Source: an uncultured Ilyobacter sp. | GTDB lineage: Bacteria > Fusobacteriota > Fusobacteriia > Fusobacteriales > Fusobacteriaceae | Direction of reading: 5' to 3' | Length of the DNA: 64,000 nt | Assembly: GCF_963668515.1 (NCBI RefSeq) | Contig: NZ_OY764864.1 | Location: 620,001-684,000 of the forward strand | Shown here: one piece after another, positions 63,463 to 64,000 of the stretch | How positions within the stretch are numbered: the stretch's first letter is position 1 | How the letters are laid out: every line of letters begins with the position of its first letter | Position numbers and translations under genes: made by a program | The notes under the pieces: generated by a model | What the model was told of the DNA's origin: nothing | Seen by the model: only the letters and a program-made list of their open reading frames with translations | Database searches by the model: none

Positions 63463-63990
63463 ATGTCAATAAGCACAAAAACAGGAGATAAGGGAAAGAC
63501 CAGTCTTTGGAGCGGGGAAAGAATAGAGAAATCAAGCAGCAGAGTGGAAGCCTACGGAACGGTAGATGAACTGAATTCATTTATAGGAGAGGCAAAGCAC
63601 TATGTAAAAATCGAAAGGGTAAAAGAGATAATCGTCGAAATACAAGACGATCTTTTTAAGGTCGGCGGGTCTCTTGCAAGTATAGGGGAATTTAAATATC
63701 CGGTAACAGGAATAGATGTGGATAGAATAACAGGCTACGTTCACGAGTTTGAAAAGGAAATTTCTTTTAATGGCTTTGTTATCCCGGGAAGCACGATACA
63801 GTCAGCAAAGCTAGATATATGCACCACCATAGCAAGGAGGTGTGAAAGAAGAGTTGTCGCTCTTTCAAAGGATGAAGAGATAGATGGAAATGTAAAAAAA
63901 TACCTGAATAGATTGTCTGATTTGATATATATAATGGCAAGATATGAGGAGAAATCAGAAGGAAAGCTTCTTCTTAAGGAGTGGGGTTAA
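63463..63990 (+). CDS. Cob(I)alamin adenosyltransferase (PduO type)
   Basis: Transfers adenosyl from ATP to cob(I)alamin, forming coenzyme B12. The 175-residue protein starts SISTKTGDKGKTSLWSGE, has VEAYGTVDELNSFIGEAKH and TIARRCERRVVALSKDE, then YLNRLSDLIYIMARYEE, all PduO-family signatures. I start at ATG 63463, six bases after GGAGGTG, not at the GTG inside that site. The cofactor made is needed by the glutamate mutase encoded at the other end of the window. Confidence 0.92.
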   Translation: MSISTKTGDKGKTSLWSGERIEKSSSRVEAYGTVDELNSFIGEAKHYVKIERVKEIIVEIQDDLFKVGGSLASIGEFKYPVTGIDVDRITGYVHEFEKEISFNGFVIPGSTIQSAKLDICTTIARRCERRVVALSKDEEIDGNVKKYLNRLSDLIYIMARYEEKSEGKLLLKEWG

Positions 63991-64000
63991 AAAAAGGAAG

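Overview
The window reads as chromosomal DNA of an anaerobic, Gram-negative, low-GC fermenter of the phylum Fusobacteriota, most like the Ilyobacter/Propionigenium group. I infer this from three things: strongly AT-biased codon use with many TTG/GTG starts placed about six bases after an AGGTG-type Shine-Dalgarno; the pairing of a phosphoheptose isomerase (outer-membrane LPS) with Firmicute-like gene order; and a catabolic set built on glutamate, tartrate and a sodium-pumping oxaloacetate decarboxylase. No species can be proved without a database search.

Region 1 (1-9.5 kb) is glutamate fermentation by the methylaspartate route: glmL (cut by the window edge), glmE, methylaspartate ammonia-lyase, then citDEF, which here most likely encodes citramalate lyase. 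A HAD phosphatase and a sodium:alanine symporter follow. Region 2 (9.6-13.4 kb, minus strand) holds pabA-pabB-pabC for folate and a D-2-hydroxyacid dehydrogenase. Region 3 (13.7-22.7 kb) is a tartrate module: a DASS-type carboxylate transporter with a Usp-like protein, a divergent GntR/FCD regulator, L(+)-tartrate dehydratase (ttdA, ttdB) and a four-gene oxaloacetate decarboxylase Na+ pump. A palindromic operator (core ATTGGATCCAAT) lies at both the transporter promoter and the ttd promoter and ties these units into one regulon. Region 4 (22.8-25.3 kb, minus) has a TIM-barrel isomerase and serA.

Region 5 (26.7-42.8 kb) is a housekeeping block: rimP-nusA-ylxR/L7Ae-infB-rbfA-recJ-tig, then clpP-clpX-lon, a flavoprotein, engB and valS. 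valS is preceded by a classical ribosome-mediated attenuator: a 15-codon leader peptide with four valine codons, a terminator and a 12-bp competing antiterminator. This is the most striking regulatory structure in the window. Region 6 (43.7-55 kb) has a LysR regulator with gmhA, an RseC-like protein, maf, mreB, an unknown secreted protein, scpB, rluB, a HAD phosphatase and gatCAB.

Region 7 (55-64 kb) is more plastic. Two identical 1528-bp IS1182-type elements lie in tandem inside the gatB terminator, with target duplications that are exactly the symmetric terminator palindrome. They are followed by a DUF2147 protein, pepT, cysK, cysE, a prenyl-synthase-like gene broken by an in-frame amber codon, and a PduO-type cobalamin adenosyltransferase (which could supply the cofactor of glutamate mutase). 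A dispersed non-coding repeat of about 0.55-0.6 kb occurs three times (25.9, 42.9 and, inverted, 58.7 kb).
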